Below are positions 1 through 9,600 of a stretch of 64,000 nucleotides of DNA, piece after piece. The notes under the pieces are model-generated. The model made no database searches. It was not told where the DNA came from and saw only the letters and a list, made by a program, of their open reading frames with translations. The translations under genes were made by a program, and so were the position numbers. The stretch's first letter is position 1. The number at the start of each line of letters is the position of its first letter. Origin of the DNA: JAPPLB01 sp965204095 (GTDB lineage: Bacteria > Acidobacteriota > Terriglobia > Bryobacterales > UBA6623); the NCBI GenBank assembly GCA_965204095.1, contig OZ241991.1, positions 372,001 to 436,000 on the forward strand, written 5' to 3'.

Positions 1-936
1 AGCTACCGCAACCTGACGCAAATGCTCAACGGGAGCTATCTGCGCCTCGATGGCACCGGAGGCGGCACACCGCTACACCCGTTCACCCTGCCTCACGGCA
101 ACCGCAGCTTCGAGTTTCTCACCGGCTGGATCACGCAACTGCTCGCGATCGGTGGCTACAACCCGACCGGCGATGACACCACCGACATTCGCGCACGCAT
201 CGAGGACGTGTACGGCATCCCCCCCAAGCAGCGCCGCATGAGCTCGCTCGTCGAAACCCTTCCGCCGAGAATGAAAGCCGCCATGTCCCGCTGGACGGGT
301 GCCGGACAGTGGGGAAAAATCTTTGACCTGGCTGGTGAGGGCAAAGAAATCGACGGTTCCGATTGGCAGGTTGTCGATCTGACCGGAGCCAAACAGTTTC
401 CCGATCTGGTGTCCGCCGCCCTCACCTATTGCCTGGAACGCCTGAGACTAGAGCTCGAGCGTTCCGATGAAACCACCCGCCTGAAAATCCTTGTGGTGGA
501 CGAAGCCTGGCGCTTCCTGGCCGAACCCGCCACGGCCAACTATCTCGCCGAGGCCGCGCGGACCTGGCGCAAGCGCAACGCCGCGCTGATCCTCGCCACG
601 CAATCCGTCTCTGACGTTGCCGACGGGTCCGCCACCGATGCGCTGATCGAATCGATCCCCAACCGCCTGTTTCTCTCGATCCGAGACCTGACCTACGAAG
701 CCGCCGCGCGGCTGCAGTTGTCCGATGCCGAAACCGTCCTGATCCGCAACCTGATTCCCAAGCGCGAAGTCTACGCCCGCAATCCCACTGATCGCGAAGT
801 GCTCTCCCTCAACGTGGACAAGCGCAGCTACTGGATGTTCACTTCCAACCCCATCGAGGAAGAGAAGCGTTCCGCCGCGATCGAGCGCACCGGAGATCTC
901 CAGCAAGCCATCGAGGAGCTGGCGCGAGGAAGCTGA
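1..936 (+). CDS. virB4: VirB4/TrbE-like T4SS ATPase, 3' part only
   Basis: The frame is open from the first base, so only the C-terminal 311 residues are present. A Walker B-like strand KILVVDEAWRFL (about residue 161 of the fragment) is followed by ALILATQS, the arrangement seen in VirB4/TraC/TrbE ATPases, which power pilus assembly and substrate transfer at the inner membrane. The Walker A motif must lie before the window. The next gene starts 4 nt after the stop, so they are probably co-transcribed. Family assignment is firm; the choice between VirB4 and TrbE naming is not. Confidence 0.85.
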   Translation, partial: SYRNLTQMLNGSYLRLDGTGGGTPLHPFTLPHGNRSFEFLTGWITQLLAIGGYNPTGDDTTDIRARIEDVYGIPPKQRRMSSLVETLPPRMKAAMSRWTGAGQWGKIFDLAGEGKEIDGSDWQVVDLTGAKQFPDLVSAALTYCLERLRLELERSDETTRLKILVVDEAWRFLAEPATANYLAEAARTWRKRNAALILATQSVSDVADGSATDALIESIPNRLFLSIRDLTYEAAARLQLSDAETVLIRNLIPKREVYARNPTDREVLSLNVDKRSYWMFTSNPIEEEKRSAAIERTGDLQQAIEELARGS

Positions 937-940
937 ACCC

Positions 941-1255
941 ATGCCCTGGCGGATCGCAACCGGACTGAGCCTGATCTTTTGGGTGATCGCCGTCCTTCTC
1001 GTCGGCGAACGGCTCAAGTACCTGGAGCCGTATGCCGAGCTGCTTTTCGCCCACTACGCCTGGAGCGTCAGCCTGTATTTGATGACGGCCGTTGTCACCC
1101 TCTACGCCTTCATCTACTGGCTGGCGCGGCGCGCCGGCCTGGGCGACCTGGGCGGCAAGCTCAAGCTGGTGGACAAGCGGCTCGCTGCCGGCGAATCGCA
1201 CGATGCCGAGCTCGCACGGCGCCTGCAGCGCGAGCGGAAAGGCGATCTCGAATGA
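941..1255 (+). CDS. Small two-helix membrane protein in the transfer operon
   Basis: A 104-residue protein with two hydrophobic stretches (about residues 7-22 and 40-62), followed by a charged C-terminal tail rich in Arg, Lys and Glu. It sits directly after virB4 and overlaps the next gene by ATGA, so it is translationally coupled in the transfer operon. It could be an accessory inner-membrane component, but I do not recognise a family. The position would suit a small VirB3- or VirB7-like part, yet no signature supports this. Confidence 0.7.
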   Translation: MPWRIATGLSLIFWVIAVLLVGERLKYLEPYAELLFAHYAWSVSLYLMTAVVTLYAFIYWLARRAGLGDLGGKLKLVDKRLAAGESHDAELARRLQRERKGDLE

Positions 1256-1434
1256 CAGGCCGATCCTGCCGCTTCTGCGGCTGTAACGATTTCAACGCCT
1301 GCATCGAACCGGACGGTTTTCCCTGTTGCTGGGTTGATGCAACCCTTTGCTCTTCCTGTGCTTTCTTCGCACAAGGCGACAGGCTGATCTTACTCGAAGA
1401 AGCTGAGGACTTCAGCGGAAAGGAGGCTACTTGA
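1252..1434 (+). CDS. Cys-rich putative zinc-binding mini-protein
   Basis: A 60-residue protein starting at the ATG inside the ATGA overlap with the preceding gene. It begins with CRFCGCNDFNAC and continues with PCCW and LCSSC, a pattern of paired cysteines with an adjacent Trp that recurs in small bacterial and phage zinc-binding proteins. Nine cysteines in 60 residues imply metal binding. The SD AGGAGG for the next small gene lies within its last codons. Function unknown. Confidence 0.65.
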   Translation: MTGRSCRFCGCNDFNACIEPDGFPCCWVDATLCSSCAFFAQGDRLILLEEAEDFSGKEAT

Positions 1435-1583
1435 CCGGCTTCGCCAATTGTCATGGGACCGTACTCTCTCCAATGACGCTAGTACCCTTCGAACACAACC
1501 ATTGGTGCATCCTGAGCCTCGACGAGCGGGAGCAACACTTCGCCGAGGCTAAGGAGGATGACTCTTGCGAGGCCGCGACCTAA
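1431..1583 (+). CDS. Tiny coupled ORF, unknown
   Basis: A 50-residue frame starting at TTG, which overlaps the previous stop (TTGA), with AGGAGG four bases upstream. It holds Cys/His residues (NCH near the start, HNHWC in the middle) and an acidic C-terminus. Its end overlaps the start of the following gene by 19 nt. The coupling and SD argue for translation; codon evidence is thin at this length. An internal ATG at 1473 is an alternative start but has no SD. Confidence 0.45.
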   Translation: MTGFANCHGTVLSPMTLVPFEHNHWCILSLDEREQHFAEAKEDDSCEAAT

Positions 1584-2530
1584 AGAAAAGCAACGGGGCT
1601 CGCTCTCGTCGAGCGGGCCCCGTCAACTTCAAATCCGTCCCCCGCCCACCCAACTCGCAGCGCGATGACGCTCGCAAGCCCAACAGAACCAAAACCCCTC
1701 AGCGCTCCGCTCGTAAGCAGCCTTCCAACGAACGCCGCTTCACCCGCCGTCGCATGCGCACTCGCGACCGCATCGACATGACCGAGCGGAAGCGTTCCGC
1801 TCTCGATGACGTAGCCACGTTTCGCGTCGTCAGCATTCGCGATCTGGTCGAGCAGCGTTTCGGCGGCAACGCCTTCGCTGCCCGGCAGGGCATCAATGAC
1901 CTCAAAGACGACGGCATGATCGACGAGCACACCATCAGCACCAAGAGCGGTAAGACCTTTCGGGTGCTCACCGCAACCGACGAGGGACGCAAGACGGCAT
2001 GGAACAGTCGCAGTCATCCCCAACAGCGCTATTGGAGCCGCCTCGCCAAGCCAGCGGAAATCCGCCACGACACCGCCGTCTACCGAGCCGCCCGCAGCGA
2101 AGTCGCCAAGCTCGAAAAATCCGGAGCGAAGGTGAAGCGCATCCAGCTCGATTACGAAATGAAGTCCAGCGTATCGAAAATCGCCGAGGCAGCCCGCAGC
2201 AAGAAAGGCGAGAAGGCCGCTCATGACGCCAAGCTCGAAGCCGCACGCAACATGAACCTGAGCTGCGACGAGCTGGGCAAGGTCCACTACCCCGACGCCC
2301 GCATTGAATACCAGGATCAGGAAGGCAACATCGGCCGTGTCGATGTCGAGGTTACCAGCGGCAACTACCGCACCAAGAGCCTTCAATCCAAGCTCGCCGC
2401 CGGCTTCAAGATGTACGCCAACGGCGCCGCCGCAACTCGCCGTCTCTCTTCCGCCCTCGTCATGAGTGATTCCAAAAAAGGAAGCGGCGGCAGCAATAAA
2501 AACCGTGATGAGGAGCTGTTCGAGCTGTGA
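1565..2530 (+). CDS. Replication-relaxation-like winged-helix protein
   Basis: A 321-residue protein from a TTG start with AAGGAGG seven bases upstream. The first ~75 residues are very basic and probably disordered. A winged-helix-like segment follows (about 80-140, VVSIRDLVEQRF then GINDLKDDGMI), and later the motif HYPDARIEYQD ... VDVEVTSGNY, which resembles the PD...(E/D)xD core of the plasmid replication-relaxation family. That family occurs beside conjugation genes and may act on DNA at the transfer origin. The match is by motif only. It is coupled by GTGA to the next gene. Confidence 0.55.
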   Translation: MRGRDLKKSNGARSRRAGPVNFKSVPRPPNSQRDDARKPNRTKTPQRSARKQPSNERRFTRRRMRTRDRIDMTERKRSALDDVATFRVVSIRDLVEQRFGGNAFAARQGINDLKDDGMIDEHTISTKSGKTFRVLTATDEGRKTAWNSRSHPQQRYWSRLAKPAEIRHDTAVYRAARSEVAKLEKSGAKVKRIQLDYEMKSSVSKIAEAARSKKGEKAAHDAKLEAARNMNLSCDELGKVHYPDARIEYQDQEGNIGRVDVEVTSGNYRTKSLQSKLAAGFKMYANGAAATRRLSSALVMSDSKKGSGGSNKNRDEELFEL

Positions 2531-3522
2531 GGTTCCCCCACCTGAACGACCGCGCCGAGAAGCTGGCAGATTCGCTGGATCTGCCAGCAGAGCTGTCGGA
2601 ATGGCTCGCCGTCACGGCTCTCCATTCCGGCTGCTTTCTTCGCAACCAGCTTCTCGTCTACAAGGGCTTCAACGATGAAACGGTTACAGGAGCTGCTCGA
2701 AAAACAACCACGCGTTTGCTTCGCCTCCTTTCCGATCGCCAACTCATCACCGAAACCCCCGCAAAAGCATTCGGTTTGCTTGCCCGCGTCACCAACAAGT
2801 CCATCTACCGGCTTCTCGAAGTCAGCGACATCCGCCATCGCCGCATGGCGAGCTGGTCGCTCATTTCCCGCCGCCTGCTTTGCCTCGACTATGTTCTTGA
2901 CCATCCGGAACTTCCCTGGCTGCCCACCGAAAACGAGAAAGTCTCCTGCTTCGACGCACTTCGTATCGAACGCTCCAAGATGCCCTATCTACTATGGAAA
3001 GGCCCTCACGGGCAGACCATACGCCCCTTCGGCAACAAGCACCCCATCGCCGTCGATGCCCGCTCTCCGCGAGCTGTTTTCGTCTACGCCGACTCTCAGG
3101 AACAATCACCACAAGGCGTGCGGAGCTGGCGCAGGGAACACACCCCTTTGTGGACTGCTCTCCACCAACAAGGCTTTCGCATTGAAATCGTTCATGCCAG
3201 CTTCAATCCTCGGCTCTCCGATCGTGTGAGCCGAGTCTTTACTAGCTGGCAACACACTCCGGTTTCATCATCCACCGGCACGAACATCGAGGCCGAACTG
3301 CAACTCGTTCAAGAAGCGATCCGCAGCAACGACGACGCTGCTCTTGCCATTTACGGTGGCTTCAATGGTGCGCTGCGAGCATCCAATGCTCTCAAGAAGC
3401 GACTTCAACAAATCACTGAGTCCAGCACCTTCTCCGCCACCTATTCGACCTGGCTCTCCAAGCGGATCGCGCAGGCCGCCAGCAACCCCAACCCCTACGG
3501 CTCTCGCCAAGCTCATCTCTGA
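2527..3522 (+). CDS. Hypothetical protein coupled to the relaxation-like gene
   Basis: 331 residues from a GTG that overlaps the upstream stop codon (GTGA). The N-terminal ~100 residues look helical and could form a winged helix (NQLLVYKGF ... RLLRLLSDRQLI). The middle has no motif I recognise. The overlap suggests that its product works with the upstream winged-helix protein in stoichiometric amounts. An origin or transfer-DNA handling role is plausible but inferred from position only. Confidence 0.6.
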   Translation: MRFPHLNDRAEKLADSLDLPAELSEWLAVTALHSGCFLRNQLLVYKGFNDETVTGAARKTTTRLLRLLSDRQLITETPAKAFGLLARVTNKSIYRLLEVSDIRHRRMASWSLISRRLLCLDYVLDHPELPWLPTENEKVSCFDALRIERSKMPYLLWKGPHGQTIRPFGNKHPIAVDARSPRAVFVYADSQEQSPQGVRSWRREHTPLWTALHQQGFRIEIVHASFNPRLSDRVSRVFTSWQHTPVSSSTGTNIEAELQLVQEAIRSNDDAALAIYGGFNGALRASNALKKRLQQITESSTFSATYSTWLSKRIAQAASNPNPYGSRQAHL

Positions 3523-3547
3523 CAGCGAAAGGCTTTTCTCTCCACCC

Positions 3548-4198
3548 ATGAACCCTTCGAAACGTATCTCAGCACACTTCAACACCGCCTTGATCGCGGT
3601 TGTTTTTCTTCTCCTCACGCCGTCCCTCTCCGCACAGAACAGCGGTCGCGGCTTTTTCAAAGCCCATAGCGGAGCCTCGCTCAACAGCTCCGGCATGAAT
3701 CTCACCAACGCGGGCGGCTTCGGCCTTCGCCTCACCGATTTTCTCGACGTGTATGCCGAAGCCGGCACGATGAGGGACGTGATAACTCCCGCCCTTAACA
3801 ACGAGCTCGCTGCCACCGCCAATCGGATTACGCAGAACTTCAACGTTCCCCTCGAACTCAGCGGAACGCTGTCCGCCCAATACGCTCTCATCGGTTCCCG
3901 CGTGACCGTCCCGCTTCGCAGCGTCGTGACCCCCTTCTTCGAAATCGGCGGCGGCGCGGCCAGCCTTTCCTACGACATTCAGTCCAGCATCGGCGGAGTG
4001 GTCCATTCGCCCTTCTTCCGAGAGGAGTTCCGCGATCTTCTCGAAGTGAGCATGATGCTCTCCGCAAGCGCCGGCGCACACCTGGCCGTGACCCGCCGCT
4101 TCGGTTTCGACTTCGCTTACCGCTACTTTCGAATCTCATCCTCCGCCCCCGGCGTTTCCGGCAATCAGTTCTACGCCGGCATCGTCTACCGCTTCTGA
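3548..4198 (+). CDS. Outer-membrane beta-barrel protein
   Basis: 216 residues. The start is the ATG at 3548 because it gives a clean signal peptide (basic KR, hydrophobic TALIAVVFLLLTP, then SLSAQ as the likely cleavage site). The mature part is Gly- and aromatic-rich with alternating strands and ends in YRF, the C-terminal Phe rule for barrels inserted by BAM. Its size fits an eight-stranded OmpA/opacity-type barrel. In a conjugative element such proteins may act in surface exclusion or mating-pair contact. Barrel fold likely; role inferred. Confidence 0.75.
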   Translation: MNPSKRISAHFNTALIAVVFLLLTPSLSAQNSGRGFFKAHSGASLNSSGMNLTNAGGFGLRLTDFLDVYAEAGTMRDVITPALNNELAATANRITQNFNVPLELSGTLSAQYALIGSRVTVPLRSVVTPFFEIGGGAASLSYDIQSSIGGVVHSPFFREEFRDLLEVSMMLSASAGAHLAVTRRFGFDFAYRYFRISSSAPGVSGNQFYAGIVYRF

Positions 4199-4206
4199 GG
4201 CCCTCC

Positions 4207-5040
4207 ATGAAACCTGTTGACTTCATTACCGATATGTACCTGCCCGACGACCTTGTGGCCCTCGTTCTTGTTTCCCGCGAAGAAGAGGACAAGACCCAAC
4301 AGCGCATCTGGAGCGCCAAGAAGGCCGCCGCCGATGAGGTACAGAAATGGCTCAAGTACTCCAACACCCACGGCTACGACATTTACATCGGCATGAATCC
4401 CCTCAAGCCCGGCTCGCGCAGCCGTCACAAGAATGACGTTCTCGAAGTCCGCCGCGTCTACCTCGATCTGGACGAGGACGGCGGCTCGAAACTCAAAGAG
4501 GTTCTCCAGGACGGTTTCCGAGGCAAGATTCCCATTGCCTCCTACATCATCAACACCTCACCCGACCACTATCAGATGATCTGGAACGTCGAGCCCGGTT
4601 CCTTCACTCCCCAGGAAGCCGAGTCATTGCTGCGCGGCCTCGCCACCAAGTACGGCGGCGACCGCGCCGTTACCGATGTTTCCCGCGTCTTGCGGCTTCC
4701 CGGCTTCAAGCATCGCGGCAAGGATACCTGGATCACGATGAGCTCCACGTCTTCGAAAAGGAGCCATAAGTCGGACTGGCCCGATGCCCTCTTCCTGGAG
4801 GCCAGTCGCCCTGCAACCACCGAGCGCAGCAGCTCGTCTCCACACCGCGCGGGCGGAGATACCTCGCCCTCCGGACGCGATTGGGGCTGGACGAAAGACC
4901 AGCTCCGCGACGGCGTTCCCGCCGATAAGGTGGAGGCCGAACTCGCCAAGTCCCGTCTCGACAAGCGCGATCCCGCCGACTACGCCAAGCGCACCGTGAC
5001 CCGCGCCAACGAAGCCCTGCGGTTGAAGCTGGAACGATGA
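4207..5040 (+). CDS. RepB-like DNA primase domain protein
   Basis: 277 residues. The segment IYIGMNPL ... VYLDLDEDGG ... HYQMIWNVEP ... TDVSRVLRLPGFKHR matches the core pattern of RepB-type/AEP-like plasmid primases: the acidic LDLDED supplies metal ligands, and VSRVLRLPGF is the typical nucleotide-binding tail. These enzymes lay down RNA or DNA primers for plasmid replication or for complementary-strand synthesis after conjugative entry. It is coupled by ATGA to the next gene. The C-terminal ~90 residues are low-complexity and charged. Confidence 0.8.
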   Translation: MKPVDFITDMYLPDDLVALVLVSREEEDKTQQRIWSAKKAAADEVQKWLKYSNTHGYDIYIGMNPLKPGSRSRHKNDVLEVRRVYLDLDEDGGSKLKEVLQDGFRGKIPIASYIINTSPDHYQMIWNVEPGSFTPQEAESLLRGLATKYGGDRAVTDVSRVLRLPGFKHRGKDTWITMSSTSSKRSHKSDWPDALFLEASRPATTERSSSSPHRAGGDTSPSGRDWGWTKDQLRDGVPADKVEAELAKSRLDKRDPADYAKRTVTRANEALRLKLER

Positions 5041-6458
5041 AACGCCAACTGTCTCCCTACGCCCTCGGCTTCATCCTGCTGGCCGAAGGCTGGGCCTCGC
5101 TCGGAACCGAAATCCTGGCCCTGCGCCGCATGACGCCTTGGGCCGGCTCCTCGGTTGTCGTTACCTCGATCCTGCTGTCGGTCTACCTGGCCGCGCTGGC
5201 CGCAGGCTACCATCGCGGCGGCCGTCTTGCTCGACACGACGAGCCCCGTCGACGGCTTGGGCTGCGCCTTTCCGCCGCCACCGTTTGGGCCGCCTTCTGG
5301 CTGTCGGAACCCGGCGTAATGCTGGCATTCTCCCTGCCGCTGTCTCCGCTGCTGCAAACCTTCGCCTACTCGCTGCTCGGCATCGCCCCGGTGGGCTGGC
5401 TGCTCGCCGAATGCGTGCTGCTCGCCCATGCCTGCGCTCCCCCCCGCGAAGCCTCCGAACGCGCCGGAGGCGTTTTCGCCCTGTCCACCATCGGCAATGT
5501 CGCCGGCGCCCTGACGGCCACCTTCCTGCTACTGCCCACGCTGGGGCTGGCGGCGGCCGTTTTCGCCGTCATCGCGGCTACGGCCGCGGCCGCCCTGCTG
5601 GCTTCGCCGCGCACCGTTTCCGTCCACGCCTTCATCTTCGCCGCCTGCTGGCCCGGCCTCGATCTATGGGTCGAAGCCACCTATTACGTCGCTCGCAACG
5701 CCTATGCCGACTACCGCATCGTCGAGATCGATGACGACGCCCGCATCCTCTCGATCAACAACCAATCCGCTTCACGGCACGACCCCCAGGGCAAGGGTTG
5801 GGCCTACGCTGAACTGCTCGAACGCACGCTTTGCGGCGCCGGCGAACATCGCGTGCTCGTTCTCGGCGCGGCCGGCATGACCATCGGCCAGGGGGCGCCC
5901 TGCGAGCTCGATCTCACCTTCGTTGACATTGACCCCGCTCAGGAACGGATCGCCTCCGAGTTCCTCGCCGTTCCCATGGGAGAAGCCGGGGCCTTCGCCG
6001 GCAAGGACGCCCGTGCTTTCCTGCGCGACGATCCCGGCAACTGGCAAGCGATCGTCATCGACGCTTTTACCAACCCCCGCTCGATTCCACGCCACCTGCT
6101 CACCACCGAGTTCCTGTGCCTGGCTCGATCGCGCCTCTCTGACGGCGGCTCTCTCTATGTAAACCACACCACCTACCCCGGCGAAGAGCTCTTCATCACG
6201 CGCGCCGAGCGCACCCTGCGCAGCGTTTTCGCCGCATGCACCGTTCGAGCGGCCCAGCTTGGCGAAAGCATAGCCTGGCACGAAGAGGCTTCCTTCGACC
6301 GCAACCTGCTCTTCCGTTGCCCCAAAAATCCCCTCGACGGCGACCGCGCGATCTATTCCGACAGCGTCTCGCGGGCCGACCTGGACCGCTCTCTTCACTT
6401 GCGCAAAAGTCAAGACCATCGAACAATGTTGAACAAAGGAGGCAGCACCCATGAGTAA
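5037..6458 (+). CDS. Membrane protein fused to spermidine-synthase-like domain
   Basis: 473 residues. The first ~210 contain about six hydrophobic helices. The remainder has a Rossmann methyltransferase/aminopropyltransferase fold: RVLVLGAAGMTIGQG (glycine-rich loop), LTFVDIDPAQ (acidic residue after beta-2) and AIVIDAFTNPR. This is the architecture of membrane-anchored spermidine-synthase-like proteins. Whether it makes polyamines is unknown, since the membrane-fused members are poorly characterised. Overlaps both neighbours (ATGA upstream, 8 nt downstream). Odd cargo inside a replication/transfer operon. Confidence 0.75.
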   Translation: MKRQLSPYALGFILLAEGWASLGTEILALRRMTPWAGSSVVVTSILLSVYLAALAAGYHRGGRLARHDEPRRRLGLRLSAATVWAAFWLSEPGVMLAFSLPLSPLLQTFAYSLLGIAPVGWLLAECVLLAHACAPPREASERAGGVFALSTIGNVAGALTATFLLLPTLGLAAAVFAVIAATAAAALLASPRTVSVHAFIFAACWPGLDLWVEATYYVARNAYADYRIVEIDDDARILSINNQSASRHDPQGKGWAYAELLERTLCGAGEHRVLVLGAAGMTIGQGAPCELDLTFVDIDPAQERIASEFLAVPMGEAGAFAGKDARAFLRDDPGNWQAIVIDAFTNPRSIPRHLLTTEFLCLARSRLSDGGSLYVNHTTYPGEELFITRAERTLRSVFAACTVRAAQLGESIAWHEEASFDRNLLFRCPKNPLDGDRAIYSDSVSRADLDRSLHLRKSQDHRTMLNKGGSTHE

Positions 6459-6654
6459 GCCCCTTACCTTTCAGGAACGCATCGGTCCGGACGGCCAGCC
6501 CGTTCAGGTTCCCGTCATTCCATCCGACGCCACGCCCGCCGAAATCGAGGCGATCGTTTCCGAAGAAGGCCAGGCCGTCATGACTGACGAGCAGCAGGCC
6601 GCCTTCGACAAATACGTCAGCGAGGGAGTCACTCGCGATGGCCGCGTCCGCTAA
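6451..6654 (+). CDS. Small acidic hypothetical protein
   Basis: 67 residues, starting in an 8-nt overlap with the preceding gene and overlapping the ankyrin gene by 17 nt. It is hydrophilic and acidic with no cysteines or membrane segment. An SD-like AAAGGAGG lies upstream of the ATG within the previous coding sequence. No family recognised; probably a small partner encoded between two larger genes. Confidence 0.55.
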   Translation: MSKPLTFQERIGPDGQPVQVPVIPSDATPAEIEAIVSEEGQAVMTDEQQAAFDKYVSEGVTRDGRVR

Positions 6655-9600
6655 CGACATCGACGCCGTTGACGAGTTCGGCGATACAGCCTTGCACCGC
6701 GCGGCCGACAACGGCTCCGTCCAGCGGATACACCGTCTTGTCCGCCAGGGCGCCAACCTCGAAGCCCGCTCCGAGGACGGCGCTACCCCGCTGATCGGAG
6801 CAATACGAAACGATCATCCTGAAGCCGTTGCGCGCCTTCTCGAAGCCGGCGCGCTCGTTGACGCCCGCGACAACAACAACAACACTTGCCTGCACTATTC
6901 AGCCAGCGCACGCAATCCCGAGCTGACAGCCCGCTTGATCGATCTCGGCGCAGACAATCACGCTCGCAACAACGACCAGGCAACTCCGGTCCACGCCGTC
7001 GTAGAGTATCCATCGCACATCGAACCCGATCAATCCTCGATCGAAACCGTAGACGTTCTGCTGCGCGCCGGCAGCAACATCAATTCCCAGGACAAGGACG
7101 GTAACACCGCCCTGCACTATCTCGCGGACGGCCGAATCGGTGGTGCCCGCCAAATCACGCAAGCCCTTCTCGATCGCGGCGCCCGGACCGACCTGCCCAA
7201 CCGCCAGGGACTCACCCCCATCGATGTCGCCTCTGGCGACCGCGACGGCATCGAGCGTCAGTACGCCCGCACGGTGCTCGACACGATCCAGCAACACCTG
7301 AATCCGGATCACTCCCGCGAAGAACCCGTCCCGGCCTTCGAGGAACACCAGGCCCACGAGCTCGGCGCGCAGTTCGATTCCGTGAGTGAACGCTTTTCCG
7401 GTGAGCATATCGATCACTACGGCGATGAAGAGTTCGGCAGGGAACCGCCGTCCCCGTCCCGCAGCGCCTTTCCGGACGGCATCACGGACCTCCACTCCGC
7501 CGCCGCCAACGGCCTCCAGGAACACACCGCCACACTGCTTCGCCAAGGCGCCAATCCCAACCAGCCCGACGAGTACGGCAACACCCCCCTGCACAACGCC
7601 GCCTACGTGAACGCCACCGAAATCGCCGATCGACTGCTCGACGCACAAGCCGATCCCAACGCCGTCAACCGCGACGGCAACACGCCGCTGCACATCGCCA
7701 TCCACTTCTCCGGAGAAGGCGACTATCAAGCCACGATCGAACGTCTTTTGAACGCCGGCACCGACCTCAACCTCCGGAACTCTCTCGACGGCTATACGCC
7801 TCTGCACGTCGCGGTCCGAGAAGCCTTTCACGGAACCGCTGGAGAGCTTCTCCGTCGCGGCGCCAACCCGAACATCCAAGACCACGAAGGCCAGACCCCG
7901 CTGCACACCGCATCCCGGCTGGAAACCTCCCATTGCGCTGACACGCTGCTGCGCGCCAATGCCGATCCCAACATCGCCGATCGCAACGGCAATACGCCGA
8001 TGCACATTGCCGCCCTTTCCAATTCTTCCGAAGTCATCAACACCCTTGTTGAAGCCAACGCTCATCAAGACATTCGCAACGCCGAGGGCCGCACGCCGCT
8101 TGCGCTTGCCTATGAGTCGCAAGCGCACGAAGCCGTAGCCCGTCTTGAGAATGCCGGCGCCGTTCGCGACAACCGAGATTCCATTGCCAAAACCGGCATG
8201 AGCCTGCAAGACCTCGATTACGCCGATCGCATGGGCGAAGAGTCGCCGCTCCATATCAGCGCCGCCGCCGGCGATCACGAGAAAGTCGATAGCCTTCTCA
8301 AGCACGGCGCCAACCCCAACGAATTCGATGCCAACCACCGCTCACCTCTGCATGAGGCCGTCGATGCCGGCTCGCTTGAAACCGTGGATCGCTTGCTCGA
8401 AGGCGGCGCGAATCCCAACCAACAGGACTCCTACCTCGGCCACTCTGCTCTGCATCGCGCCGTGCAAGCCCAATCGCAGCCGATCACGGAACGCCTGCTG
8501 AAATCCGGAGCCAACCCTAACCTCCGCGATGGTGAAGGCGACACCCCCCTCCACAGCGCTCTCAAAATCAGCACCGACAAGGATCATCAACTTCCCACCA
8601 TCAACACCCTTCTCGCTCATGGAGCCAATAGCAATCTTCCCGATCGTCTTGCCAAGCACACCCCCCTGCACCTTGCCGTCGAAAGAAACAATCTCCAAGC
8701 CAGCCTACGCCTGATCGAAGGCGGCGCCGACCCGAATGCCCGCGACCGCGCTGGATATACCCCTCTCTACCTTGCTGCGCGGCAATCGTCGTCCATGACC
8801 CAGCAGTTGCTGGTCTCCGGCGCGAGCCCACATATCAGCAACTCCCAGGGCTACACTCCGCTGCATGCAGCCGCACTCAGCGGCCGTTCCGATTCCGCCG
8901 AACGATTGCTGGACGCCGGAGCCGACCCCAACAGCCGCACCGATCATCAGCAGACGCCGATGCACTTCGCGGCGCACAGCAAATCGCCCGAGACGGTCGA
9001 TCACCTGGCCGCAGCCGGCGGCGATCCCAACGCCCGCGACGAGAACGGTTCGACGCCGCTTCATTGCGCCGCCCTCAAGGACAGCATCAAGACCATCGAC
9101 CGCTTGTTGGAGGCCGGCGCCGATCCGACCATTCGTTCTGAGAGCGATCTTCAAACACCCCGGGAACTAGCTCATAAGCACGACTTTGTCGAAACCACCT
9201 GGCGCCTTGGCAGCGCGGAAATAGCACGCCAGGGCCACGCGCCCCGCCGCAGCACCATGTTTCGCATCCAGAGGTTCATCAACCGATTCAGACCTTACGA
9301 AAAAGACGTTCCCGACGAGGTTGCGCACGGACTAAAAGAAACAGAAGACAGCGCCGCCATGAGTCCCAAGATCATCGAACTGCGAATGAAGGAGTATTAC
9401 CAGCAGAACCCCCACCTGAAGCAAACCATTCCAGGTGAGTCCAAGTCGCCGGGCGGCGAATCCGCTGCGCGGAAACCCTCCGCCGATCAACGCCCGGACA
9501 AGGCTCACTCCACGGATGAATCACATGCAAAGCAGCAGCATCCCAAGGAGAAAACCATGCCGGAACCCCATTGGACCAACAGCAAGAGCGCACGGCAGTT

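Noticed and set aside
6899..8338. A 479-aa minus-strand ORF within the ankyrin gene
   Set aside because: Antisense shadow of ankyrin repeats; the sense frame has clear repeat periodicity.
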